Assembly: GCF_014193675.1 (NCBI RefSeq) | Contig: NZ_BLXZ01000005.1 | Span: 310,001-374,000, forward strand | Reading direction: 5' to 3' | From: Geomonas limicola | Lineage (GTDB): Bacteria > Desulfobacterota > Desulfuromonadia > Geobacterales > Geobacteraceae | Length of the DNA: 64,000 nucleotides | Part shown: in pieces, positions 53,334 through 61,925 of the stretch | Position numbering within the stretch: the first letter of the stretch is position 1 | How the letters are laid out: every line of letters begins with the position of its first letter | Program-made: the position numbers and the translations under genes | Notes under the pieces: generated by a model | Told to the model about the DNA's origin: nothing | The model's database searches: none | The model's input: the letters and a program-made list of their open reading frames with translations, nothing else

Positions 53334-54605
53334 ATGCTGGGGCGGAACAAGGGAAATTCCCGGAGGAACAGGCGCATCCTGACCAGGCCGTTTTTCGTGC
53401 TGCTCTGCCTGGCGCTGCTCGGCCTGTACTTCATGGGTGTCCGCTTCACCAAGGGCATCGGTGCCGTCTCGAACCTAAGCGACGGCTACCCTTGGGGGAT
53501 CTGGGTCGCCTACGACGTCGCCATCGGTACCGCTATCACCTGTGGAGGCTACGCGGTTGCCGTACTGCTCTACATCCGCAACAGCTGGCGCTTCCATCCG
53601 CTCATCAAGTCCGCAATTTTGATCAGTCTCTTCGGTTCCTGCCTCGCCGCCAGTTCGGTCATCGTCGACATCGGCCGCCCCTGGAACGCCTACGGTTTCT
53701 TCGTGCCGACGCATTCGCAGCCGACCTCGGCGCTGTTCCAGTTGGCCATCGGTATGCTCGGTTTTCTGGTGGCACAATGCCTCGAATACTTCCCCGGCCT
53801 GCTCCAACTGCTGGAACAGGGCAATCGCGAGAGCCTGTGGCACCGCCTGTTGTCCCGCGTGCTGATCGAGCGGTCCGAGCACCCCGCAGTCCCCGGCCGG
53901 GCGCTGGTCCGGCTGAACCACCTGCTGATCGGCGTGGTGGCGGTGGGGATCATCCTGCCGACCATCCACCAGTCGGCGCTCGGCTCCTTGATGCTGATCG
54001 CATCCACCAAGCTGCATCCCATCTGGCACACCGCCTTTCTGCCGCTGTTGTTCCTGATCAACTGCATCTACCTGGGGTACGGGATGGTGGTCCTCGAATC
54101 GCTGGTCGCCTCCCTGGTGCTCGAGCGCGACTACGACACCGACGAGTTGGCCCAACTGGCACGCCTGGTACCCTGGCTCACCGGCATCTGGTTGATGATT
54201 CGCGTCGGGGACCTGGTACAGCGCGACCAGGTCTCGGCAGTCTTTCACGGGGATTTCTACTCGGGATTCTTCCTGGCCGAGTTTTTCCTGCTCCTGGTGG
54301 GGGCGGCTCCGCTGTTCAGTGGCGAATACCGGCGTTCGCCGCGCTGGCTCTTCATCTCCGCGGCACTCATCCTTTTGGGTGGCGGGCTCTACCGTTTCAA
54401 CGTCTACCTGATCGGTTTCGATCCCGGGGCCGGATGGCACTACTTCCCGTCCTTCGCCGAGGTGATGATCCCGGTGGGGATCGTTTCCCTCGAGGTGCTC
54501 GGGTACCAGTTGCTGATCAAGATGTTGCCGGAGTTTCCCGAGTATCCCGCAGCTCAGCGCGAGATCGAACGGCAGGCGCGTGAAGCATTGCATTGCCGCA
54601 GGTGA
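53334..54605 (+). CDS. Orphan NrfD/HybB-family membrane subunit
   Basis: 423-residue integral membrane protein with about ten helices, close in layout to HybB (hydrogenase quinone-reactive subunit): FTKGIGAVSNLSDGYPWGIWVAYDVAIGTAITCGGYAVA, DIGRPWNAYGFFVPTHSQPTSALFQLA, FDPGAGWHYFPSFAEVMIPVGIVSLEVLGYQ. These subunits move electrons or protons between quinone and a periplasmic iron-sulfur partner. Here no ferredoxin or catalytic subunit accompanies it. ATG 53334 follows AAGGAGG. Partner probably encoded elsewhere, or the protein is solitary as some Geobacter paralogues are. Confidence 0.85.
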   Translation: MLGRNKGNSRRNRRILTRPFFVLLCLALLGLYFMGVRFTKGIGAVSNLSDGYPWGIWVAYDVAIGTAITCGGYAVAVLLYIRNSWRFHPLIKSAILISLFGSCLAASSVIVDIGRPWNAYGFFVPTHSQPTSALFQLAIGMLGFLVAQCLEYFPGLLQLLEQGNRESLWHRLLSRVLIERSEHPAVPGRALVRLNHLLIGVVAVGIILPTIHQSALGSLMLIASTKLHPIWHTAFLPLLFLINCIYLGYGMVVLESLVASLVLERDYDTDELAQLARLVPWLTGIWLMIRVGDLVQRDQVSAVFHGDFYSGFFLAEFFLLLVGAAPLFSGEYRRSPRWLFISAALILLGGGLYRFNVYLIGFDPGAGWHYFPSFAEVMIPVGIVSLEVLGYQLLIKMLPEFPEYPAAQREIERQAREALHCRR

Positions 54606-54646
54606 TTTGTTAGGATGGGCCTCGTTTCTATGCGGGTGGCATTCAG

Positions 54647-55249
54647 GTGGAGGGGTTTTTGATATTGGGGTTTTGTCGGACAATTCTTCTTCTCTGCCTT
54701 GTTCTCGCCGTGGCCGTTCCGGTTTTCGCCCAGCCTGAGGCTCCTCCCACTTCCGTCCTGGAAGGTCTGGTGGTCGGTATCTCCGAGGGGGACCTCATTA
54801 CGGTCAACTCCTACGGAAACGAGATCAAGGTCCGTCTCTACGGTATCGCCGCCCCCCAAACCGGCAAGGTCGACAAGTTCACCGGGTGGTCCAAACCCGG
54901 CCAGCCCTACGCCGATGAAGCCTTCCGGGCCCTTTCACTCAAGGTGCTGCACCAGCAGGTGAAGATCGACATCCGGCGTACCGTGGCCCTGCAGCAGGAC
55001 CGGGAACAGCGCCAGTACGCCCTCGCGGTGGTCTACCTGGAAGGGCGCAACATCAACCTGGAAATGGTCACCGAAGGGTGGGCCTGGGCCTACAAGAAGC
55101 TGATCACCCGTAATGATTTCCATGCCTATCTCTTCGCCGAACGCCGTGCCCGGACCCGCAAGCTCGGCCTCTGGAGCCAGGAATCTCCGCAGCCTCCCTG
55201 GGAGTACCAGCCCAAGCTGCGCATCAACCCCCGTCACTACTCCCCCTAG
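54647..55249 (+). CDS. Exported staphylococcal-nuclease-fold protein, likely impaired active site
   Basis: 200 residues, GTG start, signal peptide ending near VFA-QP. SNase (TNase) OB-fold domain ~36-170: VVGISEGDLITVNSYGNEIKVRLYGIAAPQ, ALAVVYLEGRNINLEMVTEGWAWAY, ARTRKLGLW. In active enzymes the loop reads RLxGIDAPE; here the Asp is Ala and the Glu is Gln (GIAAPQ), so the calcium-ligand and general-base positions are lost while the Arg before it remains. Binding without hydrolysis, or weak activity, is the likely outcome. Its stop overlaps the convergent ogt gene by four bases. Confidence 0.85.
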   Translation: MEGFLILGFCRTILLLCLVLAVAVPVFAQPEAPPTSVLEGLVVGISEGDLITVNSYGNEIKVRLYGIAAPQTGKVDKFTGWSKPGQPYADEAFRALSLKVLHQQVKIDIRRTVALQQDREQRQYALAVVYLEGRNINLEMVTEGWAWAYKKLITRNDFHAYLFAERRARTRKLGLWSQESPQPPWEYQPKLRINPRHYSP

Positions 55250-55743
55250 CTCTTTCTCGAGCAAGCCTCCAATTCGAGCAGCTGTACCTTGACCGAAATC
55301 CCCCCGGCGTACCCCCCGATGCCCCCGTCGCTGCGCACCACGCGGTGGCAGGGGACGATGATGGCGATCGGGTTGCGCCCGTTGGCGCTGCCGGTTGCGC
55401 GTACTGCACCTGCCGTACCGACTTCCCGGGCCTGGGCCTGGTAGCTTACGGTCGTCCCGTAGGGTATCCGGCGTAGTGCCTCCCAGGCCCTGAGTTGGAA
55501 CTCGGTCCCCTTCGGCGCTATCGGCACCGTGAAGGTCGTACGACTCCCCGCGAAGTATTCAGTCAACTCCCCGCACGCCAGTGTCAATATCGGGTTCTCC
55601 TCCAGGCGCGCCAGTGAACCGTTCAGGCGCAGCAGGATCGCTTCCAGGTTCTGGTCGAATGCCAGGCAGAGAAGGTGGTCGTCGTCGGCCAAAAGGTGCA
55701 GCGGTCCGACCGGGCTCAGCCAGGTGGTGCGATAGAGGTTCAT
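55246..55743 (-). CDS. ogt: Methylated-DNA--protein-cysteine methyltransferase
   Basis: 165 residues. Repairs O6-methylguanine by transferring the methyl group to its own cysteine, in IVPCHRVVRSDGGIGGYAGG. Helix-turn-helix part FQLRAWEALRRIPYGTTVSY binds DNA. Overlaps the end of the Ada-AlkA gene by four bases, so both are made from one message. Confidence 0.96.
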   Translation of the reverse strand: MNLYRTTWLSPVGPLHLLADDDHLLCLAFDQNLEAILLRLNGSLARLEENPILTLACGELTEYFAGSRTTFTVPIAPKGTEFQLRAWEALRRIPYGTTVSYQAQAREVGTAGAVRATGSANGRNPIAIIVPCHRVVRSDGGIGGYAGGISVKVQLLELEACSRKS

Positions 55744-57215
55744 GTCAGACTCCTTTCCGGCCCGCTGGCCGGCGAGGTGGTATCGTGTGCGTCGCCGGCT
55801 GTCTGGGCTTTCCAGAGGGCGAGGGCGAAATAACCGCGCCAGGGACGCAGCTCATCAGGACGAAACGGGGAGGCTGCCAGTGCCCGTGCCAGCACCAGGT
55901 CGGTGGCCGGGAAGGCGTCGGGGTCGCCCAGGCAGCGTAGCGCGATCATCTCTACCGTCCAGGGGCCGATCCCCCGGATCCGGGCCAGCGCCTGGCGCGT
56001 CGCGGCGAGATCGCAGCTGCGCGAGAGGGTGAGGCGCCCCTCGAGGAACGCGCGGGCCAGCTCGTTGATGGCCGCAGCGCGTACCTTGGTGAAACCGAGA
56101 ACGCTCAGGTCCTCGCGGGCCAGTATCTCGGCCGTTGGGAACCGGTGCGTCAACCGGGGATGCAGCGGGTTCGGCACCGGCGTTCCGAAGCGCTCCACCA
56201 ATTTCTGCAGGTTGCGTCGCCCCTGGACCGTCGAGACCAGCTGCCCGAGGATCACGGAAACCGCGATCTCCAGTGGATCGAAGGCACCAGGAATGCGGAT
56301 ACCTCCGGCAAGTGCTGCGAGGGCCGGAACCGATGCCTCAGCTGAGCCGGGAACGATCAGGAGCGGGTTGTGGTCCAGGTCGAAGGCGTCTCGCACCGCG
56401 GCCACCGTGGGGCGCAGGTCGGAGAAGCTGTGCAAGGTGAGGGATACCTCGAGACAGGCCTTTTCCGGCAGGTGCCGGACCCTGACCAGGCTCGGTCCCT
56501 GTGGCGTACCTAGTTGGCGCAGGTACCAGCCGTCCTCCACGACATCCGTGCCGAAGACCTCGTGGCGTGCGTAGTAGCGCAGCAGGGTGTTCCAGTCGTA
56601 AGGGGGGAGATAGGGGAGGTGCAGGGTGATGGTTTCGGGACATCCCGGTTGCTGGGGCGAGGCTTTACGGAATTCGCTGGGAGTCCGCTGGTAGGTTCCG
56701 GTAAAGGCGTCGTTGAAGCGCCTGAGCGAATTGAAACCGGAGGCGAGGGCGATGTCGGTGACGCTCAGCGAGGTCTGGCTCAAGAGCTGGCGGGCCAGGT
56801 GCAAGCGGCGCGAGATGGCTACTTCGATCGGTGAGGCACCCAGGTGCTCGCGGAAAAGCCGCCGAAGGTGACGGTCGCTGATCCCAAGGCGCTCCGCGAG
56901 AACTCCCAGAGAGTCGCTCTCAGTCGCTTCGCGTTCCATGATGGTAAGCGCCCGGGCGACCACCGCTGCGGTTCCCTGCCACTGGCTGCAACTGGGGGAG
57001 AGGTCAGGCCGGCATCTCAGGCACGGGCGGTAGCCGGCCCGTTCCGCCTCGGCCTTGCTCTTGAAAAAGCGCACGTGCTCCGGTTTGGGGCGTGCCGGGC
57101 AGACCGGGCGACAGTAGATGCCGGTCGTGGTGACCCCGTAGTAGAAACGCCCGTCGTGGCGGGGGTCCCGTGCAGTGAGCGCTTGGTGCAGTGCTGTTGC
57201 GAAAAGTTCATCCAT
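55740..57215 (-). CDS. Ada-type regulator fused to AlkA DNA glycosylase
   Basis: 491 residues in three parts. (1) Ada zinc domain ~10-75 with four cysteines in YCRPVCPARP and CLRCRPD; the first accepts methyl from phosphotriesters and acts as switch. (2) AraC-type helix-turn-helix ~90-185 (LGVLAERLGISDRHLRRLFREHLGASP). (3) AlkA 3-methyladenine glycosylase ~200-490 with helix-hairpin-helix IRGIGPWTVEMIALRCLGD and the catalytic Asp in FPATDLVLA. The O6-methylguanine transferase domain of classical Ada is absent and encoded instead by the overlapping ogt. Probably autoregulates the two-gene adaptive-response unit. Confidence 0.95.
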   Translation of the reverse strand: MDELFATALHQALTARDPRHDGRFYYGVTTTGIYCRPVCPARPKPEHVRFFKSKAEAERAGYRPCLRCRPDLSPSCSQWQGTAAVVARALTIMEREATESDSLGVLAERLGISDRHLRRLFREHLGASPIEVAISRRLHLARQLLSQTSLSVTDIALASGFNSLRRFNDAFTGTYQRTPSEFRKASPQQPGCPETITLHLPYLPPYDWNTLLRYYARHEVFGTDVVEDGWYLRQLGTPQGPSLVRVRHLPEKACLEVSLTLHSFSDLRPTVAAVRDAFDLDHNPLLIVPGSAEASVPALAALAGGIRIPGAFDPLEIAVSVILGQLVSTVQGRRNLQKLVERFGTPVPNPLHPRLTHRFPTAEILAREDLSVLGFTKVRAAAINELARAFLEGRLTLSRSCDLAATRQALARIRGIGPWTVEMIALRCLGDPDAFPATDLVLARALAASPFRPDELRPWRGYFALALWKAQTAGDAHDTTSPASGPERSLT

Positions 57216-57280
57216 GACCGCAGCATACGGGATTTCCTCCTCAGCCGCCAGCCATTTTCGGACTTCATCGAGGGAGGGCA

Positions 57281-57359
57281 GGGGCTAGGGGCTGGGGGCT
57301 GGGGGCTGGGGGCTGGGCGCTGGGGGCTGGGCGCTGGGCGCTGGGGCTGGGGCTGGGGA
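57281..57359. repeat. G-rich 7-base tandem tract
   Basis: About eleven copies of GGGGGCT/GGGCGCT/GGGGCT upstream of the Ada-AlkA gene. The + strand could form G-quadruplexes. The rest of the 57216-57686 gap holds no gene; an AT-rich stretch with an operator-like pair precedes psrA. Confidence 0.85.
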
Positions 57360-57534
57360 CAGGAGGGATATTTAAATTCCATCCGTTTGTGTAAAAAACT
57401 GTTTCGGTTCCACTGTAAAAGGCACACGAATTGTGCGGAAATGCTTGTGTTCTTGACCAGTTACTTGTTCTGGTTCTGGAAAAAACCTACTGTCCTTAGT
57501 AACTTAGCTAACCATCTTCACGTATTTAAATATT

Positions 57535-57561
57535 GATATATCCCGGTCGGTGTGATATATC
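57535..57561 (+). promoter_or_regulatory. Paired palindromes GATATATC, operator candidate for the psr operon
   Basis: The 8-base palindrome GATATATC occurs at 57535-57542 and 57554-57561, 19 bases apart, about 125 bases before psrA. Spacing of two helical turns suggests cooperative binding of a dimeric regulator. Confidence 0.4.
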
Positions 57562-57686
57562 GCTGGTGGCATGTCCTTGCCTGAGTCTCTGCTAACTCGA
57601 GGCGCCGTGTGGGCTCGAAGGGTCCGGTAGGAGCCATGTGGTGGTGTTGGAGCAACTGTCAGTTCAGCTCGTAAAGGAGGATCACC

Positions 57687-59885
57687 GTGAAATTCTCGCG
57701 TCGGACCTTTCTGAAGGCCAGCGGTGCAGCGGGGTGCAGTCTGGCCGCCTACGCCGCGCTTCCCGAGAAGTTCCTGCTCTGGGCCGAAGAACAGGGGATG
57801 CTCAAGGCGAGCTACGTCCCTACCTTTTGCGAGATCTGCTTCTGGAAGTGCGGAGCGGTTGCCAAGGTCCTCAACGGCCGCGTGGTAAAACTGGAGGGGA
57901 ACCCGGCCCATCCGGGTGCGCGCGGCAAGCTCTGCGCCCGCGGCAACGCCGGAGCGGGGCTCCTCTATGATCCCAACCGCCTGAAGACGCCGCTGATCCG
58001 TACCGGTGCCCGTGGGGAGCAGAAGTACCGCAAGGCGACCTGGGACGAGGCCCTCGACCTGATCGCCTCAAAAATGAAGCACATCAAGTCCGAGTTCGGC
58101 CCCGAATCCGTGGCGCTCTTCACCCACGGCACGCCGACCGATCATTTCCTGCCGCTGCTTTCCGCCTACGGCTCCCCCAACGTCGGGATGCCCTCCTTTG
58201 CCCAGTGCCGCGGCCCCCGCGACGTAGGGCTCGAACTCACCTTCGGCGAGGGGATCGGGTCTCCCGAGCGCGTCGACCTGACCCGCTCCAAGGTGCTGGT
58301 CCTCTTCGGCTCGCACCTGGGCGAGAACATGCACAACTCCCAGGTGCAGGACTTCGCCGATGCCCTTGCCATGGGGACCAAGCTGATCGTGGTCGATCCC
58401 CGCTTCTCCATCGCGGCCGGCAAGGCGCACAGCTGGCTCCCGATCCGTCCCGCCACCGACCTGGCCCTCATGCTCGCCTGGATCCACGTGATCATCAAGG
58501 AACAGCTCTACGACAAGGCGTACCTCGACGCCTACGCCAACGGCTTTACCGAACTCGCCGCGGCCGTTGCCGACTGCACCCCCGAATGGGCCGCGCACGA
58601 GACCGACCTGTCGGCCGAAAGTATCGTGGAGACGGCGCGTCTGCTCGGCCACAACGCCCCCAATGTCTGTCTCCATCCCGGGCGCCACGCCACCTGGTAT
58701 GGCGACGACGTGCAGCGCTCCCGCGCCATCGGTATCCTGGCGGCGCTGTTGGGGAGCTGGGGGAGGGAAGGGGGGTATTTCCTGGCCACCCGCACCTCGC
58801 TCCCCAAACCCGAATCGAAGCCGTTCCCCGAGCCGGCCAAGGCGCCGCTCAACCTGGGGAACTTCCCCTTTGCCGGGGCTGAAGGGGTCACCCAGGAGAT
58901 CCGCCGCGCCACTATTTCCGGCACACCTTATCCCATCAAGGGGTGGATCGTTACGGGCACCAACCTGATGAAGGCGATGCCCAACCAGAAGGAGACTATC
59001 GAGGCGATCAACAAGCTGGACCTCCTGGTGGTGGTCGACGTGATGCCGACCGACACGGCGATGATGGCCGACGTCATCCTCCCGGAGTGCAGCTACCTGG
59101 AGCGTCACGATGCTTTGGCGGTGGGGAAGGGGCGCTCGCTCAGCATTTCGCTGCGCCAGCCGGTGGTTCAGCCGCTTTACGACTCGAAACCGGGGTGGTG
59201 GATCGCCAAGCAGATCGCCAACCGGCTCGACCTGGCGGACTACTTCCCCTGGCAGAACCTGGAGGAGAAGATCCAGGCCCAGTGCGCGCTGTGGGGCGTC
59301 AACTACCAGGAGCTCAAGAAGGTCGGCACCATCACGATTCCCAACAGTGCCAACCCCTACATTACCGCGGAGGCACCGGCCGAGTTCAAGACCGGCTCCG
59401 GCAAGATCGAGCTGTACAGCAAGGAGCTCAAGGAGAAAGGGTTCGATCCGGTGCCGCGCTACACCAGGCATCCGGTGCCACGGCAAGGGGAATTCCGCCT
59501 GGTCTACGGGCGCAGCCCGGTGCATACCTTCAGCCGCACCGCGAACAACCCGGAACTGCACGAACTCTACCCGGAGAACGAGGTCTGGATCAACAGCGGG
59601 AAAGCGAAGGACCTCGGCGTCATAAACGGCGAATACGTGGTGCTGGTAAACCAGGACGGGGTGCGCTCGAACCGGATCAAGGCGAAGGTCACCCAGCGCA
59701 TCCGCACCGACTGCGTCTACGTGGTGCACGGTTTCGGTGCCGCCAGCAAGAGCCTCTCGCGCGCCTTTGCCAAGGGGGCCGACGACCAGGGGATGATCAC
59801 CAGGTACGCGGTGGATCCGATCTGTGGCAGCACCGGGATGCACGTCAACTTCGTGCGCGTGGAAAAGGAGGGCGTCCATGCCTAA
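57687..59885 (+). CDS. psrA: Tat-exported molybdopterin oxidoreductase, catalytic subunit (PsrA/PhsA-like)
   Basis: 732 residues, GTG start after AAAGGAGGA. Twin-arginine signal SRRTFLK, then a 4Fe-4S site in TFCEICFWKCG...LCARGNAG (~40-80). Next come molybdopterin-dinucleotide domains; the probable Mo ligand Cys is in SFAQCRGPRD, and MPTDTAMMADVILPECSYLER and the C-terminal MopB domain (RLVYGRSPVHTFSRTANNPELHELYPEN) are standard. Family members reduce polysulfide, thiosulfate, arsenate or tetrathionate in the periplasm; sequence alone does not settle the substrate. Operon: catalytic subunit, ferredoxin, NrfD-type anchor, the Psr/Phs order. Confidence 0.92.
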   Translation: MKFSRRTFLKASGAAGCSLAAYAALPEKFLLWAEEQGMLKASYVPTFCEICFWKCGAVAKVLNGRVVKLEGNPAHPGARGKLCARGNAGAGLLYDPNRLKTPLIRTGARGEQKYRKATWDEALDLIASKMKHIKSEFGPESVALFTHGTPTDHFLPLLSAYGSPNVGMPSFAQCRGPRDVGLELTFGEGIGSPERVDLTRSKVLVLFGSHLGENMHNSQVQDFADALAMGTKLIVVDPRFSIAAGKAHSWLPIRPATDLALMLAWIHVIIKEQLYDKAYLDAYANGFTELAAAVADCTPEWAAHETDLSAESIVETARLLGHNAPNVCLHPGRHATWYGDDVQRSRAIGILAALLGSWGREGGYFLATRTSLPKPESKPFPEPAKAPLNLGNFPFAGAEGVTQEIRRATISGTPYPIKGWIVTGTNLMKAMPNQKETIEAINKLDLLVVVDVMPTDTAMMADVILPECSYLERHDALAVGKGRSLSISLRQPVVQPLYDSKPGWWIAKQIANRLDLADYFPWQNLEEKIQAQCALWGVNYQELKKVGTITIPNSANPYITAEAPAEFKTGSGKIELYSKELKEKGFDPVPRYTRHPVPRQGEFRLVYGRSPVHTFSRTANNPELHELYPENEVWINSGKAKDLGVINGEYVVLVNQDGVRSNRIKAKVTQRIRTDCVYVVHGFGAASKSLSRAFAKGADDQGMITRYAVDPICGSTGMHVNFVRVEKEGVHA

Positions 59886-60435
59886 GTACGCCATGGTGGT
59901 CGATCAGAGGCGCTGTGTTGCCTGCATGGCCTGCGTGGTCGCCTGCAAGAAGGAGAACGAGGTTCCGCCCGGACAGTTCCGCACCCGGGTGGTGGAACAG
60001 GTCGAGGGGGAGTTCCCCAAGCTGCGCATGGAATTGCGTTCCGAACTTTGCAACCACTGCGACAATCCCCCCTGCGTCTACAACTGCCCGACCGGTGCCT
60101 CGTACAAGTCCCCGGACGGGATGGTGCTTCTGAAAAAGAACCGCTGCGTGGGGTGCAAGGCGTGCGTCGCCTCCTGCCCCTACGATGCCCGTTACATCAA
60201 CGAGGAGAAGGGCTTCGCCGACAAGTGCACCTTCTGCTCGCAGCGTATCGCCGAGGGTAAGCAGCCGGCCTGCGTCTCCACCTGCATCGGGAAGTCGCGC
60301 ATCTTCGGCGACCTGGAGGACCCGGCCAGTGCGGTAAGCGCCGCGCTGCGCGACAACCACCACGACGTGCTCCTGGCCAGCGCGGGTACCAATCCGCGGG
60401 TCTTCTACATCAAGAAATTCGGCAAGCCGGAATAG
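59878..60435 (+). CDS. psrB: Four-cluster ferredoxin subunit (PsrB-like)
   Basis: 185 residues with four cysteine motifs: CVACMACVVAC, CNHCDNPPCVYNC, CVGCKACVASC and CTFCSQRI...CVSTC, so four 4Fe-4S clusters wire the membrane subunit to the molybdoenzyme. No signal peptide of its own; it would travel through Tat with PsrA. ATG 59878 overlaps the psrA stop by eight bases; the long upstream frame lies within psrA. Confidence 0.93.
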   Translation: MPKYAMVVDQRRCVACMACVVACKKENEVPPGQFRTRVVEQVEGEFPKLRMELRSELCNHCDNPPCVYNCPTGASYKSPDGMVLLKKNRCVGCKACVASCPYDARYINEEKGFADKCTFCSQRIAEGKQPACVSTCIGKSRIFGDLEDPASAVSAALRDNHHDVLLASAGTNPRVFYIKKFGKPE

Positions 60436-60446
60436 GAGGCTCCTCA

Positions 60447-61415
60447 ATGGAAATCACGGTTACCGGAGTGAATGCGCTGGTTTCTCCCCACCTGCACGTC
60501 TGGGACTGGCGGGTCTCTTTGTACCTGTTCTTGGGAGGGCTTTCGGCGGGGCTTGCGGTGATGACCTCGGTACTGCACGTGCGCAAGGGTGGCGCGTTGG
60601 CAACCGGTGAACGAGCCGCATCGACTGCCGGGCTTTTGGTGCCGTTCATCCTGAGTATCGGGATGCTCTTCATCTTCCTTGACCTGGAGCGCAAGCTGAA
60701 CGTCTTCTGGTTCTACCTGACGGTGCAGCCCCTTTCCCCCATGTCCTGGGGTTCCTGGGGGCTCCTGGTCTTCTACCCGGTGAGCATCCTCTATGCTCTG
60801 GCCGCCTTTCCCGAGGAGCGCCGCCCGCAGTTGCGGCTCCCGGTCCTGATCCGGCTCTCGGAGTGGTTGAGTGCCTGGCGCCTGCAGCTTGCCGCCGCCA
60901 ATTTCGGGATGGGGATCTTCATCGGTGTCTACACCGGGGTGCTGCTGAGCTCCTTCGTGGCACGCCCCTTGTGGAACTCTGCGATCCTGCCGATCCTGTT
61001 TTTGACCTCCGCGCTTTCCGCCGGGGCTGCCTTCATGATCATGATTGCCGATCAGAAGAAGGTGAAGCTCTTCTTCACCAAGGTGGATATCTGGCTCATC
61101 CTGGCCGAGATGGTGATGCTCCCCTTGTTCTTCTACGGCCAGTACACCTCTTCGGGTGCGCACCGTGACTCGATCATGCCCTTTTTCACCCTGAGCCACG
61201 ACTATTTCTGGTACGGTCTGGGGCTGTTGCTCCTGGTGGTGATCTTTCCCATCGCCGTGGTGCTCAAGTTCCTGGAGGTGCGTGAGGACCATGGCGACGA
61301 ATTGACCGGGCAGGAGCTGATGCGGATGAACCTGAGTGCCCTGATGGTGCTCTTGGGTGGTCTCATCATCCGGCTTTCCTTCGTCTACGCCGGCCAATTA
61401 AGCCGCCTGAGCTAG
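60447..61415 (+). CDS. psrC: NrfD/PsrC-type quinol-oxidising membrane anchor
   Basis: 322 residues, about eight membrane helices (WRVSLYLFLGGLSAGLAVMTSVLHV, FYLTVQPLSPMSWGSWGLLVFYPVSILYALA, NFGMGIFIGVYTGVLLSSFVARPLWNSAILPILFLTSALSAGAAF). Third gene of the psr operon; takes electrons from quinol and passes them to PsrB. Eleven bases after psrB with GGAGG between. Confidence 0.93.
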   Translation: MEITVTGVNALVSPHLHVWDWRVSLYLFLGGLSAGLAVMTSVLHVRKGGALATGERAASTAGLLVPFILSIGMLFIFLDLERKLNVFWFYLTVQPLSPMSWGSWGLLVFYPVSILYALAAFPEERRPQLRLPVLIRLSEWLSAWRLQLAAANFGMGIFIGVYTGVLLSSFVARPLWNSAILPILFLTSALSAGAAFMIMIADQKKVKLFFTKVDIWLILAEMVMLPLFFYGQYTSSGAHRDSIMPFFTLSHDYFWYGLGLLLLVVIFPIAVVLKFLEVREDHGDELTGQELMRMNLSALMVLLGGLIIRLSFVYAGQLSRLS

Positions 61416-61593
61416 GAGTCGGCCAACTGGACGGTCGGCCTCCACCGTACCTGTCCTAGGGTCAGTGACTTTCCGGGTGAGCCGTCCGTTGCCAGTTGCT
61501 TGTGCGGGTCAGTCGTCAATTATCCATCGTCAATTGCTTCTAAAGTTTTTCCGGCCCACACGGGTCGTTATTCCATGTAAGGAGGAGTATCCG

Positions 61594-61818
61594 ATGAAGC
61601 GTATGGCAACCCTGTTGGTAGCGGCACTGGTGGCGCTGAGCCTGTCCGGTCTGGCTTTTGCTGAAGAGACCAAGCCGGCGGCGGAGAAGAAGGAGACCAC
61701 CGAGGCCAAGCCGGAAAAGAAAGCCAAGAAGGCCAAGAAAGAGAAGAAGGACGAGGCAGCTGACGCCAAGAAAGAGGGGAAACCTGCCAAGAAGAAGAAA
61801 GAGATGGCCGGCTGCTAG
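61594..61818 (+). CDS. Small exported lysine/alanine-rich protein
   Basis: 74 residues: strong ribosome site AAGGAGGAG, a clean signal peptide (cleavage near AFA-EE), then about 50 residues made almost only of Lys, Glu, Ala, ending AGC with a single C-terminal cysteine. Histone-like or unstructured, positively charged. Not recognised as a family. It lies between psrABC and the rhodanese gene, so a link to periplasmic sulfur handling through the lone Cys is possible but unproven. Confidence 0.75.
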   Translation: MKRMATLLVAALVALSLSGLAFAEETKPAAEKKETTEAKPEKKAKKAKKEKKDEAADAKKEGKPAKKKKEMAGC

Positions 61819-61855
61819 TCGCTTGCGACTACCCAGATCTGGCTGCACTGGAGCC

Positions 61856-61892
61856 AAAAAGAAAGGCACCCCTGAAACGGGGTGCCTTTTTT
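61856..61892. terminator. Bidirectional rho-independent terminator
   Basis: AAAGGCACCCC pairs with GGGGTGCCTTT around TGAAAC; T-runs follow on both strands. Ends the small + gene and the convergent rhodanese gene. Confidence 0.92.
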
Positions 61893-61925
61893 CGTTGGCG
61901 GGCGTGGCGCGCAGCCGGGCCGCTC

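Noticed and set aside
57567-57580. Sigma-54 promoter before psrA (TGGCATG...TTGC)
   Set aside because: The distance between the two elements is one base too short, and RpoN promoters tolerate this poorly.
58068-59894. A 608-codon - strand frame
   Set aside because: Antisense shadow of psrA caused by high third-position GC.
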